Assembly: GCA_964418595.1 (NCBI GenBank)
Contig: CAYQMF010000131.1
Coordinates: 1-18,278 of the forward strand
DNA: 18,278 nucleotides
Direction: 5' to 3'
Source: CAYQMF01 sp964418595
Lineage (GTDB): Bacteria; Planctomycetota; UBA1135; UBA2386
A program made the translations under genes and the position numbers. The notes beneath the pieces were generated by a model, which did no database searches, was not told the origin of the DNA, and saw nothing but the letters and a program-made list of their open reading frames with translations. Shown here one piece after another: positions 1 to 7,513 of this stretch; within the stretch, counting starts at the first letter, position 1; each line of letters begins with the position of its first letter.

Positions 1-130
1 CGGGCTTACGTTCTTCGAGAAAGAACGCAGACTTTCACGCTGGTCTGAGGGCTAGCAGCCGAGGATTTGCCGTCCTCCACGGCCACCGCGCCAGCGGTGG
101 GCGGGGGACACCAATTCCTCTACCCATGCC
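1..130. other. Structured non-coding stretch, no gene identified
   Basis: No convincing coding frame is visible. The stretch can fold into consecutive small stem-loops: 9-15 with 21-27 (7 bp), 28-32 with 43-47 (5 bp), 50-53 with 57-60 (4 bp), 61-65 with 73-77 (5 bp) and 83-89 with 94-100 (7 bp). The arm 9-14 (cgttct) could instead pair with 131-136 (agaacg), which would enclose the other hairpins. This may be part of a structured RNA cut by the window edge, on either strand, or simply hairpin-rich GC DNA. The first bases (cgggcttacg) faintly recall the 3' conserved segment of RNase P RNA, but that is too short to call. Confidence 0.3.
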
Positions 131-175
131 AGAACGAAAGCGGGCCCGGCGCTGCGCGCCGGGCCCGCGTCGTTC
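131..175 (-). terminator. Intrinsic-type terminator after tRNA-fMet
   Basis: A perfect 13-bp GC-only stem (140-152 with 156-168, loop 153-155) is flanked by a further 7-bp pairing (131-137 with 170-176). Read on the minus strand it directly follows the CCA end of the tRNA. The inner stem is followed by TTTCGTTCT, a short and imperfect U-rich tail. Position favours a terminator or 3'-processing hairpin for the tRNA transcript. The weak U-tract is the main reason for caution. Confidence 0.55.
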
Positions 176-252
<77 letters not shown>

Positions 253-267
253 TTGGGTGAGGCGCGG

Positions 268-295
268 AAGATAGCGCGGTCCCTTTCGAGCGCAA
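268..295 (-). promoter_or_regulatory. Candidate promoter of tRNA-fMet
   Basis: On the minus strand a TATCTT box (268-273) lies 16 bp from TTGCGC (290-295), which resembles a sigma70-type -10/-35 pair (4 of 6 and 3 of 6 consensus matches). It would start transcription about 8-10 bases before the tRNA 5' end. The surrounding 94-bp gap (253-346) is the only space upstream of the tRNA, so a promoter is expected here. The matches are modest and unproven. Confidence 0.4.
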
Positions 296-346
296 GCAAG
301 ACTTCCAAGCCGACGCGAGAGTTCGCGGCTGCGCCCGCCCGCGCCC

Positions 347-2974
347 TCAGCCCCCGGTTCCGCCGATCAAGCGCTTCAGATCGTCGTACTGCTTGCGGAG
401 GTCGGCAGGCGCGTCGCTCGCGGTGAAGAGCGCTTCCTTCTCCTGCAGCCGCTGCAGCGAGGTGAGCCGGAGTTCGGGGTTGGTGAGGAACTCGATCTCG
501 ACGCGACGGAGATACCGGCGCGCGTAGGAGGAGTCGCGCTCCGGGGTCTGGCCGAGCACGTCGACCATCCAGGTCAACGCCATGGCGAGGTCGCCCTTGC
601 GTTGCAACGCCAGCGCGATCTCCTCGCGTAGCCGCAGGAGGTCGGCCGCGTCCGCGGCCGGGATGCCCGCCTCCACGATCGGGATCGCCTTGTCGACCTG
701 CTCGAGAGCGATGTGGGCTCGCGCGAGAAGGATGCCGACGCGGGCCCGGTCTGCCGCGGCGAAGGGTACTTCCTGGAGTGATGCCGGCCCCAGTCGGAGC
801 ACGTCTGTCGCCTGTCCCAGCCCGGCGAGCAATTCGAGCTGCAACAGCCGGGTCGCGGGCTGGATGCCGGGCCGCAGCTTGCCGAGGTTCTCGATCGCCA
901 CGAGCGTGTCGCGTGCCTCGCGCTGCAGATCCTGCCAGCGCTCGCCCGCGGGCTTGAGCAGTGCCGTGCTCACCATGAGATCGAGGGCCCGGATGGTGAC
1001 CTCCGGGCGGCCCGCTTCGCGTTCGAGGAGCGCCAGCGGCCGTTGGCGGTCGATGACGTTGCGCAGATCGCGGCGCTCACCCAGTTGCGCGAGCGTCTCG
1101 CCGGCGCGGATCCAGAGCATCGTGTCGAGCCCCTGCGTCGCCGCCTGACCCGCGAGCGCGCTCACCAGGAGCGCGCGCCGACTACCGTTGATCGCAGACT
1201 TCGCCATCTCCTCGAGCGCGAGACAGAAGCGCGAGATCACCGGCCCGCGATCGGGGTTGTCGGCATCGATCTGCCGCTCCAGGCAGTTGACGAGGGCGCG
1301 GAGCACGCCCTCCTCCGTCTCCTCGACGAGGCGCAGGCCGACGTGCTTGAACACGTCCTCCCGCCACGCCACCACCCCGCCCGCGTGCTTGGGCAGGGTC
1401 TGCAGGAGCTGCGCGGCCTTGAGGCGCACGCGACGCTCCGGGTCGGCCAGGTGCGCGAGCATCGTCCGAACGTAGCGATCCGCCTGCCCTTCGGCGGCCA
1501 ACGAGTACGGCACGAGCATCAGCATCGCCCGCTCGCGGACCACCGGCGGCTGCTTGCGGTCACCCACCAGTTCCACGGCGAAGTCGAAGGCCTCCGGCAG
1601 CGGACGGTCGTCGACGGTGCGCTTCTCGAGCACCGAGAGTGCGGCCTCGTGCATCTGCTCGGACAGGTTCGGGTCGCGAAGAACATCCCGCAGCAGCGCG
1701 AGCCACGGCAGCAGCGTCGGCTCGCCCGGGGCGCGCCAGTCGGGGCTGCCGAGGGTCGCGAGCGCGGCGGCGAGGACGGCCTGATCGCCGGCCGCGCGCG
1801 CGTGCGTGCCGACATCGACGATCTCGTCGATGGTGGATGCGGTCGGGAAGCGCGCCAGTCCCTGCAGGGCCGCACGCCGCACCACGGCACTGTCGCTGTG
1901 CAGCGCTGCCACGAGGTCGGCGACCATGTCGGCGCGCAGCTTGTCGTCGGTGGGCAACACGAGGTATGCGGTGACCTCGAGCAGCAGGGCCTGCCGGTCC
2001 GGTCCGGTCGCGGACTTGGCCAGCGACTGGAGTCGCTGCAGGAACGCCTGTCGATCCGCCGCGCCCCCCCCCACGCGCGCCTGACGGGCCAGCACGTCGC
2101 GCAGCCGCTTGAGGCACGCCACCTGGCTGCCACGCGGGTCGTCCGCGAGAACGCGGTCTGCGACCTTCGCCCACGGCACGTCCTCGCGAGTCACCCACGC
2201 CTCGACCAGATCGGCCATCGTGTCGCCGAGGCGCAGGTCGGCGCGTTGTTGTGCTGCGGCCTGCGCGTCGCGCGCCCGTCTGGCCGCGTCCTCGGCGAGC
2301 TGCACGTAGGTCCGATTCGAGTTCTGCGCCCACCACTCGTCGAACGTCGCCTTCGTCGAGAGCCCCTCGGAGAACGTGAGCAGGCGCAGGGCGTCGCTTG
2401 CGGTCGACGCGACGTCGGGCAGTTCGAGCGCGGCGGCGATCACGGGGGCGAGCCCGAGATCGCGACAGCGTGCGGCGGCCAGCAGCGAAGCAACGCGAAG
2501 CCCGGACTCGTCGCTCTTCAGCAGATCCTCGAAGCCGCGCCGGCGGTCGAGCGGGGAGAGTGCCATCAGGCACTCGCGCACGTCTTCGTGCAGCGCCGCC
2601 GTCGCGTCGGCCCGCTTGGGATCGAAGAAGCGGGCAAACGCGGGGAGATAGCTGCGCGGGATCGCCCGTTCGCGGTCGGCGTTGCCGAACACCGGGTCGG
2701 CGGGGTTGGCGAGCTTGCGACGGAGCTGGATGAGGATCGACCGCGACACGTCGTCGGGATCGGTGCCTCGCCCGAGCATCTCATGGAGCACGGCGTGCGC
2801 AGGCGGGTCCTTGCGGGTGAGCAGCGCCTCGATCGCCGCCTCGCGCCCGAGCCGCGCCTCGGGCCCCGGCTGCATCAGTTCACTGCGCAGCCGTTCGATC
2901 TCTCCGGGCTGGGTCTGCGCCGACGCTGCGGCGGACCACACCGCGAGAGCGAAGGCGACCGAGAGAAAGCGCAT
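347..2974 (-). CDS. Secreted HEAT/armadillo-repeat protein with TPR-like C-terminus
   Basis: An 875-residue protein. The ATG at 2974 was chosen because it opens a clean signal peptide (MRFLSVAFAL... ending ASAQ). The same frame stays open upstream, but that part looks like random arginine/serine-rich sequence. After the signal the chain is almost wholly helical, with repeated helix pairs of HEAT/armadillo style (for example 'SDSAVVRRAALQGLARFP' and 'DPERRVRLKAAQLLQTLP'). The last 200 or so residues look TPR-like (LARAHIALEQVDKAIPIVEAG). No catalytic motif was found. Such proteins act as binding scaffolds in the periplasm or outside the cell; the partner is unknown. There is no strong Shine-Dalgarno sequence. 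A 148-bp gap (2975-3122) separates it from aroK, so it may have its own promoter there. Confidence 0.85.
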   Translation of the reverse strand: MRFLSVAFALAVWSAAASAQTQPGEIERLRSELMQPGPEARLGREAAIEALLTRKDPPAHAVLHEMLGRGTDPDDVSRSILIQLRRKLANPADPVFGNADRERAIPRSYLPAFARFFDPKRADATAALHEDVRECLMALSPLDRRRGFEDLLKSDESGLRVASLLAAARCRDLGLAPVIAAALELPDVASTASDALRLLTFSEGLSTKATFDEWWAQNSNRTYVQLAEDAARRARDAQAAAQQRADLRLGDTMADLVEAWVTREDVPWAKVADRVLADDPRGSQVACLKRLRDVLARQARVGGGAADRQAFLQRLQSLAKSATGPDRQALLLEVTAYLVLPTDDKLRADMVADLVAALHSDSAVVRRAALQGLARFPTASTIDEIVDVGTHARAAGDQAVLAAALATLGSPDWRAPGEPTLLPWLALLRDVLRDPNLSEQMHEAALSVLEKRTVDDRPLPEAFDFAVELVGDRKQPPVVRERAMLMLVPYSLAAEGQADRYVRTMLAHLADPERRVRLKAAQLLQTLPKHAGGVVAWREDVFKHVGLRLVEETEEGVLRALVNCLERQIDADNPDRGPVISRFCLALEEMAKSAINGSRRALLVSALAGQAATQGLDTMLWIRAGETLAQLGERRDLRNVIDRQRPLALLEREAGRPEVTIRALDLMVSTALLKPAGERWQDLQREARDTLVAIENLGKLRPGIQPATRLLQLELLAGLGQATDVLRLGPASLQEVPFAAADRARVGILLARAHIALEQVDKAIPIVEAGIPAADAADLLRLREEIALALQRKGDLAMALTWMVDVLGQTPERDSSYARRYLRRVEIEFLTNPELRLTSLQRLQEKEALFTASDAPADLRKQYDDLKRLIGGTGG

Positions 2975-3122
2975 CGGGGGTGTCTGCGGGAACCGGACCT
3001 GGAAATCCCGGGATGGCTCGCGGGGCTGCCGGCGCCCCACCACCGTGTCCGAGAAGAGACTCGCGTTCGACTCGCCGCATTCGTGAGCACGCGCCCGATC
3101 CTGACCGATCGGCGACGCGCCG

Positions 3123-3659
3123 TCACGACGCGCGGCGAGCCGCGTCGATCTTAGCGAGGAGCTCGACGACGCATGCATCGACATTTGCGGGAAAGGTCTC
3201 CAGTCGGACTCGCGCGACGTCTCGATAGAAGGCCGCACGACGGCTGCGGGTGGCCTCGACCTCCTGCGCCAACGGCAATCCGGTGAGCGGCGGGCGCGTC
3301 CCTGGCGCCAACGCCATACGTTCCACCAGGACCGCCGGCGCGGCGTCGAGCCAGATGGTGAACACAGCCGGTGCCCGGAGCGCGACACGCACCTCCGGGA
3401 TCACGACCGCGCCGCCGCCGAGCGCGAGCACCGCTGACCCGGGCGCGGCCAGCGCCGCGAGCACGACCTCGGCCTCCGCCTGTCGGAATGCCGCCTCGCC
3501 GCACTGCGCCAGGAACGAGCCCGCGGGCATGCCCACGCGGCGCGCCAGATCGAGATCGGTATCGACGAACTCCTGGCCGAGACGGACCGCCAGCGCCGCG
3601 CCGATGGTCGACTTCCCCACCCCGCGCGGGCCGACCAGGGCGACCTTGGCGAGGGTCAC
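3123..3659 (-). CDS. aroK: Shikimate kinase
   Basis: A 178-residue protein, the usual size for the family. It phosphorylates shikimate to shikimate 3-phosphate with ATP in the chorismate pathway, in the cytoplasm. Visible motifs are the P-loop GPRGVGKST (residues 10-18), the shikimate/Mg-binding DTD (33-35), the substrate arginine in AFR (R59), the GGG turn (81-83) and the lid arginine in TRPPL (R122). The start is GTG at 3659; this codon overlaps the TGA of aroDE as GTGA, so the two are very probably translationally coupled. Together the two genes give three consecutive shikimate-pathway steps. Confidence 0.95.
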   Translation of the reverse strand: MTLAKVALVGPRGVGKSTIGAALAVRLGQEFVDTDLDLARRVGMPAGSFLAQCGEAAFRQAEAEVVLAALAAPGSAVLALGGGAVVIPEVRVALRAPAVFTIWLDAAPAVLVERMALAPGTRPPLTGLPLAQEVEATRSRRAAFYRDVARVRLETFPANVDACVVELLAKIDAARRAS

Positions 3660-5131
3660 AAGACCCCCGCCAGGAAGGTCCGGAGCCGCTCGCGCGGCAC
3701 CGTCTCCCCCGTGAACAGGCGGACCTGTTCCTGGGCCTGCGCGAGGAACATCTCGAGTCCGGAGACTGGCACCGCCCCCCCCAGCTCCGCCGCGACGAGG
3801 AGCGGTGTGATCGAAGGGCGATAGACCATGTCGAAGACCACGGTCCGCGGCGCGGGCTGCCAATCGGGCACGGGGAGCAGACCCTCGGTGGCACCGCCCA
3901 CCTGGCCGACGGGCGTGGCGTTCACGACCACCTCGGGCGCGAGGCCGCGCTGCACGTCGGCCCGCAGCGCACCCACTTGCGCGCCGCGCGCCCGGGCGAA
4001 GGCGCGGACGCGTTCGAGCGTGCGCGCGAGGATCGTCACCGCGAAGCCCATCTCCGCGAGCACCACCACCGCCGCGCGCGCTGCCCCACCCGCGCCGAGC
4101 ACCACCGCTGCGGCACCGGCACGACGGGGGCGCGCGACGCCCGCGCCGGCGAGCGCCTCGCGCACGCCGACCACGTCGGTGTTGCAGCCGCGAACCTGGC
4201 CGTGCGCGTCGAACAGCACCGTGTTGACCACGCCCGTGGCCGCCGCCCCCGCGTCGAGCGAGTGGCAAGCCTGCGCCATGAGTTCCTTGTACGGGGCAGT
4301 CACCGAGAAGGCCCGGAGTCGGCGCCGGGGCAGCATCGCCAACACCTGGTCGGGACGGGCCGTCTCGAACGGCACGTACACCGCGTCGAGGCCCAGCGAC
4401 CGGAACACCCGGTTGTGCAGCCACGGACCCAGCGAGTGGTTGGCCGGGTTGCCGAGCAGCCCGTAGATCGCGGTGGTCGTGCCGAGACGCTGAACCCCGT
4501 ACACCCCGCGCATGACGTCGATCGACAGTTGCCCCACGCCGGACCCGTCGTCCCCGGGACTGGCGTAGGCGAACGGCGCCCCGAGCGCACAGCTCAGCAC
4601 GCGACTCGCGGCCGCCGACCGTCCCATCGCGAACGCCACCGTCGGCGACGTCTCCTGCTCCGTGCCGGCGAGCAGTTCGAGGACCGGCGCGGCGTCGGCG
4701 AGGTCGGGCGCCGTCACGGCGAGCTTCGCCACGTCGGCCCCCATCGCCAGCAGCCGGTCGCGCAGTGCCGGGAGGTCGCGGCCGACGCCGGTGAGGTTGT
4801 GGTGCGACCGGATCACCAGCGGAGGCCGCGGCGCCGGCTCCCATTCCTCCCAGTCCTCGATGTCGATGCCGCGGGCACCACCGGCCAGCGCGCGTTGCAG
4901 GAGGATGCGGCGGTCGGCCAGCGTCCCGGTGAACGCCCCGCCGTCGCGGTCGACGCGACACGTCGCGATCACCGGCAGCGACACGCGCGCGACGAGGTCT
5001 TTGGGGTCGCGGGCCTTCGGCCAGCGATCGAAGCGGAGTTCGATCCAGTCGGCGCCCTGGATCGCCGCGCTCCGGGCGGCGGACACGGCCGCTTCCCCGT
5101 CGGCGAAGACCGTGGCGATGACCTCAGTCAC
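3656..5131 (-). CDS. aroDE: Bifunctional 3-dehydroquinate dehydratase (type I) / shikimate dehydrogenase
   Basis: A 491-residue two-domain enzyme making 3-dehydroshikimate and then shikimate. The N-terminal type I dehydratase (about 1-215) has ELRFDR (31-36), the catalytic His in SHHNL (H111) and the Schiff-base Lys in DVAKLAV (K136). The C-terminal dehydrogenase (about 222-491) has GNPANHS (228-233), catalytic Lys in VTAPYK (K282), CNTD with catalytic Asp (D319), the NADP loop GAGGAAR (346-352), NATPVG and the terminal SGLEMFLAQA. All key residues are present in both halves. The start is taken as GTG at 5131, the point where dehydratase homology begins; it overlaps the upstream gene by 8 nt. 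AroD-AroE fusions are known in plants and Chlamydia. The next gene is aroK. Confidence 0.94.
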   Translation of the reverse strand: MTEVIATVFADGEAAVSAARSAAIQGADWIELRFDRWPKARDPKDLVARVSLPVIATCRVDRDGGAFTGTLADRRILLQRALAGGARGIDIEDWEEWEPAPRPPLVIRSHHNLTGVGRDLPALRDRLLAMGADVAKLAVTAPDLADAAPVLELLAGTEQETSPTVAFAMGRSAAASRVLSCALGAPFAYASPGDDGSGVGQLSIDVMRGVYGVQRLGTTTAIYGLLGNPANHSLGPWLHNRVFRSLGLDAVYVPFETARPDQVLAMLPRRRLRAFSVTAPYKELMAQACHSLDAGAAATGVVNTVLFDAHGQVRGCNTDVVGVREALAGAGVARPRRAGAAAVVLGAGGAARAAVVVLAEMGFAVTILARTLERVRAFARARGAQVGALRADVQRGLAPEVVVNATPVGQVGGATEGLLPVPDWQPAPRTVVFDMVYRPSITPLLVAAELGGAVPVSGLEMFLAQAQEQVRLFTGETVPRERLRTFLAGVL

Positions 5132-6104
5132 GGAGCCACCGGCGCAGCGCGCTGCGCACGTCGCGCAGTTCCCGCGCCGACAGGCCGCCGCCGGCGTGGG
5201 CAGCGCGCGCGGCGGCCTGCATCGCCGCGGCGTAGAGCCGGAGGTCGGCGGCGGGGCGGGCGCGCAGTGCCGACAGGTGCGCCCGCAGGGTGATGACGTC
5301 GCCGCGGGCCGCCGGGCCGGTGAGCGCGTTGGCCGCGCCCACCGCATCCACCGCACCGGTCACGCCGCGCAGCAGGCTCACGATGAGGCGCTTGCCGTCC
5401 GGGACGTCGGCGAGCCAGCGGCTCGCCATCCCGCACAGGGTGGTGATGCCGTTGGCGACGAGCGCGCACGCGGCGTGGTAGCGGGCGCGATCGACGGCGT
5501 GCACGTCGATCGGAACGAGCCCGGCACGGCGAGCCAGCGCGCGCACCCGCGGCAGGGATCCGGCAGAGGCAGCGATGCCGGCCGCGCTCCCCGGCAGAAG
5601 CGCGTAGCCGATGCGCGCGCTGGGAAAGGGAAGGAGCGGATGCAGGCTCCCCGTCCGCGCGCCCGCGGCGGCGAGCGGAGCCAGGACCGCGAGGCCCAGG
5701 CTGCCGCTCGCGTGCACCCAGAGCGATCCGGCGCCGACGGCGGCGGACTTCGCCAGGGTCGAAGCGACGCGCGCCACCTCGCGGTCGGAGACGGTCAGCA
5801 GCACCACGTCGGCGACCGCGAGGTCGCGCGCCTGCGCAAGCACGCGTCCACCCGCGAACCGGACCGCGGCCGCACACGACGCAGGCGTCCGCCCGTGGAA
5901 GCCCAGCAAACGACACCCCTGCTCGCGAAGGTGCCGCGCGAGCGCCTGCCCGACGCGGCCGGGTCCGACGACCGCGACGGTCGGCGCTGCGTCAGTCTTG
6001 CGCCGCCGCGCTGCCGTCGGCTTCGCTCTCGGGGCGCGCGGCCTCGCGCTGCCGCCGCGTGAGGTCGGCGATGTATTCCTCGTCGGTGTGGTCGTGGAGG
6101 TCAT
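5124..6104 (-). CDS. Rossmann-like / DUF2520 domain protein
   Basis: A predicted cytoplasmic NAD(P)-binding protein of unknown substrate. It has a GPGRVG dinucleotide-binding turn (47-52), a Rossmann-like half, and a helical C-terminal half with DUF2520-type motifs: SLHPLLPFP, YHAACALVANG and ALTGPAARGDV...HLSAL. The architecture resembles that of ketopantoate or hydroxyacid reductases, but the catalytic role is not established. The only standard start codon in this frame before the domain is the ATG at 6104, giving 326 residues and a 113-nt overlap with spoVG. The first 38 or so residues are Thr/Arg/Pro-rich and probably not part of the fold, so the true start could be a non-standard codon nearer 5985. 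The stop overlaps aroDE by 8 nt. Confidence 0.82.
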   Translation of the reverse strand: MTSTTTPTRNTSPTSRGGSARPRAPRAKPTAARRRKTDAAPTVAVVGPGRVGQALARHLREQGCRLLGFHGRTPASCAAAVRFAGGRVLAQARDLAVADVVLLTVSDREVARVASTLAKSAAVGAGSLWVHASGSLGLAVLAPLAAAGARTGSLHPLLPFPSARIGYALLPGSAAGIAASAGSLPRVRALARRAGLVPIDVHAVDRARYHAACALVANGITTLCGMASRWLADVPDGKRLIVSLLRGVTGAVDAVGAANALTGPAARGDVITLRAHLSALRARPAADLRLYAAAMQAAARAAHAGGGLSARELRDVRSALRRWLRD

Positions 6105-6516
6105 CGAGGTCGTCGAACGTCGCGGGCACGTAGCCGTCCATCTTCGAGCGTTCGAGCTCGTCGAGGAAGGCCTTCACGACCGCGTTGTGCAGGGCGATCC
6201 GACACGCGGCGTTGACCGGGTGCGCGAGGTCGGCGTGCAGCCGCGTCCGGCCCTGATTGTCGCGCAGGCCGCGGTCGGCCGGCAGACGGACTCCGCACTG
6301 CTGGCAGAAGTTGGACTGCAGCTGGTTCTTGCCGGAGCAACGGGGACACCGGTCGCTGAGCTTGCGGCTCGGCATCGCGATGAACGGGCCCCGCGCCCCC
6401 TCGATGATCTTGAGGTCGCGGACCACGAACTCGTCGTCGAACGTCACGCTGCAGTAGCCGCGCAGCTTGCTGCGGGAATCGGTGCTGAGCTTGATGCGGA
6501 CCTCGGTGATCTTCAC
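5992..6516 (-). CDS. spoVG: SpoVG-family nucleic-acid-binding regulator with inserted zinc ribbon
   Basis: A 174-residue protein. The SpoVG core is split. Residues 1-53 match the N-terminal strand-rich part (ITEVRIKL, FDDEFVVRDLKIIEG, FIAMPSRK) and residues 91-122 match the C-terminal part (LHADLAHPVNAACR...). Between them lies a four-cysteine zinc ribbon, CPRC...CQQC (C57, C60, C71, C74). An acidic tail follows (about 130-174). SpoVG proteins bind RNA or DNA and adjust gene expression and division; Firmicute versions are about 85-100 residues and lack the ribbon. The GTG start at 6516 is supported by an AGGAGG six bases upstream. The gene follows ispE after 70 bp, and ispE-spoVG proximity is also seen in Firmicutes. 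Confidence 0.9.
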   Translation of the reverse strand: MKITEVRIKLSTDSRSKLRGYCSVTFDDEFVVRDLKIIEGARGPFIAMPSRKLSDRCPRCSGKNQLQSNFCQQCGVRLPADRGLRDNQGRTRLHADLAHPVNAACRIALHNAVVKAFLDELERSKMDGYVPATFDDLDDLHDHTDEEYIADLTRRQREAARPESEADGSAAAQD

Positions 6517-6522
6517 TCCTCG

Positions 6523-6528
6523 CCTCCT
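6523..6528 (-). promoter_or_regulatory. Strong Shine-Dalgarno of spoVG
   Basis: AGGAGG on the minus strand with a 6-base spacer to the GTG at 6514-6516. It is one of only two perfect Shine-Dalgarno sequences noticed in the window, and it fixes the non-ATG start of spoVG. Confidence 0.75.
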
Positions 6529-6586
6529 GCGCGCGCCGTCGATCGGACGACGACGCCATCCCGCCTCGCCCCACCGTCTCCGCCGA

Positions 6587-7513
6587 TCAGCGCGGGGTCG
6601 CCTCGCAGACCGGCACGCGGCAACCCACCGCTGTGTCGGCGGTCGTGGTGTGCACCACGCGCAGTCCCGGCGCGAGCGAGGCGAGGTCGCGAGCCAGTCG
6701 CGCGGCTTCGCCGGCCTCGGTGAGCGCCAGGAACAGGGTCGACCCGCTCCCCGACATCAAGACCGGCCGACGGGCCATCGTCTCCGCGCCGGCACGGATC
6801 CGTGCCAGCTCCGGATGGAGCTCCATCGCTGCCGCCTCCAGGTCGTTGCGCCACCAGCTGCCCTGCCGATGAGAACCGCTTAATCCCTTGATGGGACCAG
6901 GGTTATCGGGCGGGATGCTAGCGATCGGTCCAGCGATCGTCAATTCCGCTCGATAGTTTTTGAACACCGTTGCCGTCGACGTGCCGAACGGGGGCAGGAG
7001 CAGGACGAAGTGGGTCTCCGCCGGCGGGGAGCACGGCGAGAGGACTTCGCCCACGCCCGCCGCGCGCTGGGTGCCCGCGCGCAAGAAGAACGGCACATCC
7101 GCACCGAGCGAGAGCGCGAGCGACGCGAGCGTCTCGGCGGCGAGCGGATGACCGGCACGATGCTGCAGCAGGAGCAACGCGGCCGCTGCATCCGAACTGC
7201 CGCCGCCGAGGCCACCGCCGGCGGGGATGCGCTTCTCGAGCTCGAAGCGGCCGGTCACCGTCTTGCTCGTGGCGCGCGCGAATGCCCGCGCCGCCCGCAG
7301 CACGAGGTTGTCGTCCGCCGCCGGCATCGGCAGGCCGCCACCGTCGCCGCGCACGTCGAGGCACAGCGTGTCCGCCGGATGCAGGCGCAGCACGTCGTGG
7401 AGCTGCAGCGCATGGAACGTCGTGTCGAGCAGGTGGTAGCCGTCGGCGCGGCGACCGACCACGCGCAGGCCGAGGTTCACCTTCGCCGGCGCGCACAGGC
7501 GCAGCGTGGTCAT
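6587..7513 (-). CDS. ispE: 4-diphosphocytidyl-2-C-methyl-D-erythritol kinase
   Basis: A 308-residue GHMP kinase of the non-mevalonate isoprenoid pathway; it phosphorylates the 2-hydroxyl of CDP-methylerythritol. The N-terminal APAKVNLGL contains catalytic Lys11, the ATP loop is PAGGGLGGGSSDAAA (97-111), catalytic Asp lies in ADVPFF (D139), and the C-terminal glycine loop is SGSGSTLF. Length is normal for the family. The ATG at 7513 overlaps the folK-panC stop as ATGA, so coupling is likely. Residues about 184-216 are written in codons unlike the rest of the window (TTA, TCT, CAT, AAA, TTG), making a local AT-richer patch in the poorly conserved linker before NDLE. Confidence 0.94.
   Translation of the reverse strand: MTTLRLCAPAKVNLGLRVVGRRADGYHLLDTTFHALQLHDVLRLHPADTLCLDVRGDGGGLPMPAADDNLVLRAARAFARATSKTVTGRFELEKRIPAGGGLGGGSSDAAAALLLLQHRAGHPLAAETLASLALSLGADVPFFLRAGTQRAAGVGEVLSPCSPPAETHFVLLLPPFGTSTATVFKNYRAELTIAGPIASIPPDNPGPIKGLSGSHRQGSWWRNDLEAAAMELHPELARIRAGAETMARRPVLMSGSGSTLFLALTEAGEAARLARDLASLAPGLRVVHTTTADTAVGCRVPVCEATPR

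Noticed and set aside
1..10. 3' end of RNase P RNA
   Set aside because: Only about nine bases resemble the conserved segment and the rest of the molecule is outside the window; needs a covariance search with upstream sequence.
1043..3154. Long plus-strand open frame opposite the HEAT-repeat gene
   Set aside because: Arginine/histidine/glycine-rich shadow of a GC-rich gene; the minus frame has a signal peptide and repeat pattern, this one has no recognisable domain.
2975..3388. N-terminal extension of the HEAT-repeat protein upstream of ATG 2974
   Set aside because: The extension is Arg/Ser-rich, overlaps aroK, and would bury the clear signal peptide.
3371..5293. Long plus-strand open frame opposite aroK and aroDE
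   Set aside because: Low-complexity Arg/Pro/Ala-rich translation with no family motif; the opposite strand encodes fully conserved enzymes.
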